Shown here one piece after another: positions 5,413 to 7,824 of a stretch of 7,824 nucleotides of DNA. Both the position numbers and the translations under genes were made by a program. Origin of the DNA: Candidatus Aenigmatarchaeota archaeon (GTDB taxonomy: Archaea; Aenigmatarchaeota; Aenigmatarchaeia; PWEA01; JACQIF01); NCBI GenBank assembly GCA_016198635.1, contig JACQIF010000062.1, forward strand, positions 1-7,824, given 5' to 3'. The notes beneath the pieces were generated by a model, which made no database searches, had not been told where the DNA came from, and saw only the letters and a program-made list of their open reading frames with translations. Within the stretch, counting starts at the first letter, position 1; the number at the start of each line of letters is the position of its first letter.

Positions 5413-7611
5413 ATGGCATCGAACGAAGGGTACAGCGAAAACGTGCAGCACTTGATGAACAATCCTAAGAATATTCGCAACATTGGCATCGTTTCACATA
5501 TCCACCACGGCAAGACGACATTGACGGACAACCTTGCTGCGCTCTCTGGCATGATGTCCGCCGAGCTCGTCGGCGAGCGCATGCTCACGTGGATAGATAA
5601 CCAAGAACGCGAACGGCTGATGACAATATACGGCGCCACAGTTACGATGGCCCACGAATACGCGAACGAACGCTACCTGATAAACCTTCTCGACACACCG
5701 GGCCACGTAGACTTCGGAGGCGACGTGACGCGTGCGATGCGCGCGGTTGACGGTGCGGTAGTGATGGTATGCGCAGTCGAAGGGATCATGCCACAAACGG
5801 AAACAGTGCTGAAGCAAGCATTGGCCGAACGCGTTAAACCGATATTGCTCATCAATAAGGTGGACCGCGCTATCAAAGAACTGCAGCTCACGCCCGAACA
5901 GCTCCAGCAGCGACTCGAGAAGATAGTCATAGAGGTCAACAAGTTCGTTAGAAACCACGTCGAACCGCAGTTCGCGGACAAGTGGGCTTTCTCTGTCAAG
6001 GATGGCTCTGTTGCGTTCGGAAGCGCACTACGCAAGTGGGCCATATCCGTTCCGTACATGAAACGCAGCGGCGTCACGTTCAAGGAGATAATAGACGCGT
6101 GCGCGAGCGGCAAGGACGAGGAACTCGCTAAACGAGCGCCAGTGCATACTGTCGTTCTGGACATGGTAATCCAGCACCTGCCATCGCCGATAGACGCGCA
6201 GCCATACCGCATTCCCCGCGTCTGGAAGGGCGATGTAACTACGGACGTCGGGAAACAGATGGTGCTGTGCGACCAGAACGGAAAACTGGCCGCAGTAATA
6301 ACGAAGGTCGTGCAGGACCCGCACGCAGGACTGATCTCAACCACGCGCATATTCTCAGGGCGCATCGTCCGAGGGCAGGATGTTTACGCACTTGGCCTGA
6401 AGAAACCGATCAAGGTGCAGCAGGTCACGTCGTTCATCGCGGACAAACGCCATCCTGTCGAATACGCCACGGCCGGAAACGTCGTGGGCCTAGTCGGCAT
6501 CGCAGAGGCGAGCGTCGGCGAGACGCTCTGCAACACGGACGCAGTCATAGACGCGTTCGAGGAGATCAAGCACATCTTCGAGCCTGTCGTGACGAAAGCG
6601 ATGGAGCCAAAGCGCCCGCAGGACCTGCCGAAGCTCATTGAAATCCTGCGCATCCTAGGCAAGGAAGACCCCACGCTGAAGATAGAGATAAATCAGGAGA
6701 CGGGCGAGATGCTCGTTTCTGGACTGGGTGAACTGCACTTGGACGCTAAGGTCGAGCGCAAGATACGCGAAAAGGGCATAGAGCTCAACGCCTCGCAGCC
6801 CATCGTTGTTTATCGTGAAACGTGCACGAAGAAAGGCGGTCCCATCGAAGGAAAGTCTCCGAACAAACACAATGCATTTTACGTGGAGATCGAACCTCTT
6901 CCAAAGGCAGTGTATGCAGCAATGGTGGAAGGGACACTGCCCGGTACCAAAGAACTCAAGAAGAAGGATATAGCATTCATCCAGAAGCTGCGCGACCTCG
7001 GGCTGGAAGAAAAGGACGTGAAGGGGTTGGAGATGGTTTTTGAAAAGAACCTGCTCGTCGACGCAACGAAAGGCATACAGTACCTCAATGAAGCTTTCGA
7101 GCTCATCAAGCAGTCGTTTAAGGAGGTCGTGAGTGAGGGACCTCTGGGCCGCGAGCCTGTGACAGGAGCGATCGTGCGCATTACGGACGCCAAACTACAT
7201 GAGGACGCGATACACCGCGGCCCGGCGCAAGTAATCCCGGCCGTGCGGCAGGCGATAAAGAACGCGATGCTGATGGGCGGCGCGACGCTGCTCGAGCCAC
7301 GGCAGATAATATTGATAAATTCGGACCACGAAAGCGTGGGGAATGTCATGAAGGAAGTCCAGACGCGCCGCGGCGAGGTGCTGGACGTCACGACAGAGCT
7401 GGGCTCCACGAACGTGAAGTCGACGCTGCCAGTATCAGAGATGTTTGGCTTCGAGGCTGCGCTCAAGAGCGCCACGGGAGGCAGAGGCTTCTACTTCCTA
7501 GTTGACGTGACGTTTGAAACACTGCCGCGCGAGCTGCTCGAACGAACGGTCGTGCAGATACGCACCCGCAAGGGATTGAGCGCAGAGATGCCGCGGCCCG
7601 AGTTCGGCTAG
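5413..7611 (+). CDS. fusA: Translation elongation factor 2 (aEF-2)
   Basis: This GTPase moves tRNAs and mRNA through the ribosome after each peptide bond. It has 732 residues, the normal archaeal length. The G domain shows the P-loop SHIHHGKTT (28-36), switch I QERERLMTIYGAT (64-76), DTPGHVDFGGDVTRAMRAVDGA (94-115, catalytic His98), NKVD (148-151) and GSVAFGSALRKWAIS (198-212). Domains II-V follow: GETLCNTD (369-376), LGELHLDAKVER (438-449), GPLGREPV (576-583), and the domain IV tip LHEDAIHRGPAQ, where His601 is the diphthamide position. Domain V contains TRRGEVLDV and FGFEAALKSATGGRG. Two residues depart from the usual consensus: Asp of the HIDHGKT P-loop is His31, and RGITI of switch I is RLMTI (Leu69, Met70; Thr71 kept). 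The N-terminus is acidic-to-neutral instead of the common lysine-rich start, and the C-terminus ends shortly after RPEF. The ATG at 5413 has a GTGAT Shine-Dalgarno and a strong TATA box. It is transcribed divergently from valS. A paralogue is possible, but the retained diphthamide site favours the main EF-2. Confidence 0.96.
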   Translation: MASNEGYSENVQHLMNNPKNIRNIGIVSHIHHGKTTLTDNLAALSGMMSAELVGERMLTWIDNQERERLMTIYGATVTMAHEYANERYLINLLDTPGHVDFGGDVTRAMRAVDGAVVMVCAVEGIMPQTETVLKQALAERVKPILLINKVDRAIKELQLTPEQLQQRLEKIVIEVNKFVRNHVEPQFADKWAFSVKDGSVAFGSALRKWAISVPYMKRSGVTFKEIIDACASGKDEELAKRAPVHTVVLDMVIQHLPSPIDAQPYRIPRVWKGDVTTDVGKQMVLCDQNGKLAAVITKVVQDPHAGLISTTRIFSGRIVRGQDVYALGLKKPIKVQQVTSFIADKRHPVEYATAGNVVGLVGIAEASVGETLCNTDAVIDAFEEIKHIFEPVVTKAMEPKRPQDLPKLIEILRILGKEDPTLKIEINQETGEMLVSGLGELHLDAKVERKIREKGIELNASQPIVVYRETCTKKGGPIEGKSPNKHNAFYVEIEPLPKAVYAAMVEGTLPGTKELKKKDIAFIQKLRDLGLEEKDVKGLEMVFEKNLLVDATKGIQYLNEAFELIKQSFKEVVSEGPLGREPVTGAIVRITDAKLHEDAIHRGPAQVIPAVRQAIKNAMLMGGATLLEPRQIILINSDHESVGNVMKEVQTRRGEVLDVTTELGSTNVKSTLPVSEMFGFEAALKSATGGRGFYFLVDVTFETLPRELLERTVVQIRTRKGLSAEMPRPEFG

Positions 7612-7677
7612 AGCTTTCGGCAGGCTTCCGCCTTGCGTCCTCGTGCCTTCCGTTGGTTAACTCGGACAAAAGCTCTA
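7609..7677. repeat. Nine-base inverted repeat closing the EF-2 3' region
   Basis: TAGAGCTTT (7609-7617, starting at the EF-2 stop codon) and AAAGCTCTA (7669-7677) are perfect inverted repeats enclosing 51 bases. Inside, AGGC (7622-7625) and GCCT (7630-7633) form a small hairpin with a TTCC loop. No T tract follows, and no tRNA or C/D-box signature is visible. It may shape the 3' end of the EF-2 mRNA. An arm of this length somewhere in a window this size could be chance. Confidence 0.35.
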
Positions 7678-7702
7678 TCAAATAGAAACACGCGATGTTG
7701 GG

Positions 7703-7713
7703 ATATTTTAATA
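7703..7713 (+). promoter_or_regulatory. TATA element of the last gene
   Basis: The AT-rich run ATATTTTAATA lies about 24-27 bases before the ATG at 7734, the leaderless spacing seen elsewhere in this window. No GGTGA-like site lies between them. It supports a real gene start at 7734 and a separate transcript from EF-2. Confidence 0.5.
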
Positions 7714-7733
7714 CCATTGAAGATAATTGCTTC

Positions 7734-7824
7734 ATGCCATTACGCGACGTCCTTCTCAAAGGCGACTCGAAGAAAGCGCTCGCACTGCTCAAAGATATAG
7801 ATCGCAGAACTGCTCTGAACGAGC
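7734..7824 (+). CDS. 5' end of an unidentified gene
   Basis: The reading frame from the ATG at 7734 is open for 30 codons to the window edge, starting MPLRDVLLKGDSKKAL. The visible part is short, charged and helical-looking (LLKGDSKKALALLKDIDRR), with no signal peptide or recognisable motif, so I assign no function. Support for the gene is the TATA element 24-27 bases upstream, the 122-base gap after EF-2 and codon use like the neighbours. The minus-strand reading frame over the same bases has no such signals. Confidence 0.55.
   Translation, partial: MPLRDVLLKGDSKKALALLKDIDRRTALNE

Noticed and set aside
5494..6365. Open minus-strand frames inside the EF-2 gene
   Set aside because: They are antisense to the conserved G domain, lack motifs, and arise from the GC-rich codon use of EF-2.
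7201..7230. Possibility that this EF-2 is a diphthamide-less paralogue
   Set aside because: The domain IV tip reads DAIHRGPAQ with the histidine present, as in canonical archaeal EF-2.
7463..7792. 109-codon minus-strand frame covering the EF-2 end and the next gene start
   Set aside because: It overlaps the conserved EF-2 C-terminus and the TATA element of the 7734 gene, and its product is low-complexity and unrecognisable.
1..7824. CRISPR array, insertion sequence, integrase, toxin-antitoxin or defence cassette
   Set aside because: I found no spaced direct repeats, transposase motifs or paired small toxin genes on either strand. The PLD fragment alone is not evidence of a defence system.

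Overview
This window is a gene-dense piece of an archaeal chromosome. The domain-level call is firm. It carries an archaeal/eukaryotic-type class I release factor (aRF1) with the NIKS, YxCDxxF and GGQ motifs. It also carries an archaeal-type EF-2 with the diphthamide histidine, a valyl-tRNA synthetase of archaeal type, and a secreted protein with an archaeal class III (pilin-like) signal peptide. AT-rich TATA boxes sit about 24-27 bases upstream of several start codons, and the usable Shine-Dalgarno sequences are of the archaeal GTGAT type. The compact ValRS and very tight gene packing would suit a small-genome (for example DPANN-type) archaeon. That is a guess; lineage cannot be fixed from this sequence alone.

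Layout: 1-216 (+) is the 3' end of a phospholipase D-like (HKD) nuclease-type gene. 252-1346 (+) encodes a pilin-signal protein fused to a C-terminal LamG/concanavalin-A-like domain, probably a surface adhesin or cell-surface lectin. Converging on it with an 11-base tail-to-tail overlap is a minus-strand cluster read from right to left: valS (5265-2887), prf1/aRF1 (2881-1670, ATG five bases after the valS stop) and a small single-pass membrane protein (1644-1336) with its own TATA box at the aRF1 stop codon. A 147-base intergenic stretch (5266-5412) rich in inverted repeats separates valS from the divergent EF-2 gene (5413-7611, +). After a further 122 bases the first 30 codons of another plus-strand gene begin at 7734.

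The functional core is translation: valS charges tRNA-Val, EF-2 drives translocation and aRF1 terminates the chain. valS and prf1 look co-transcribed and translationally coupled. Start signals follow a visible rule. Several promoter-proximal genes look leaderless, with a TATA box about 24-27 bases before ATG and no Shine-Dalgarno. The internal prf1 and the highly expressed EF-2 use a GTGAT Shine-Dalgarno instead.

I see no CRISPR array, insertion sequence, tRNA, rRNA or defence cassette, and no convincing new system. The points most worth following up are two substitutions in the GTPase centre of EF-2 (P-loop Asp to His, switch I Gly to Leu) and the palindrome-dense valS/EF-2 intergenic region.
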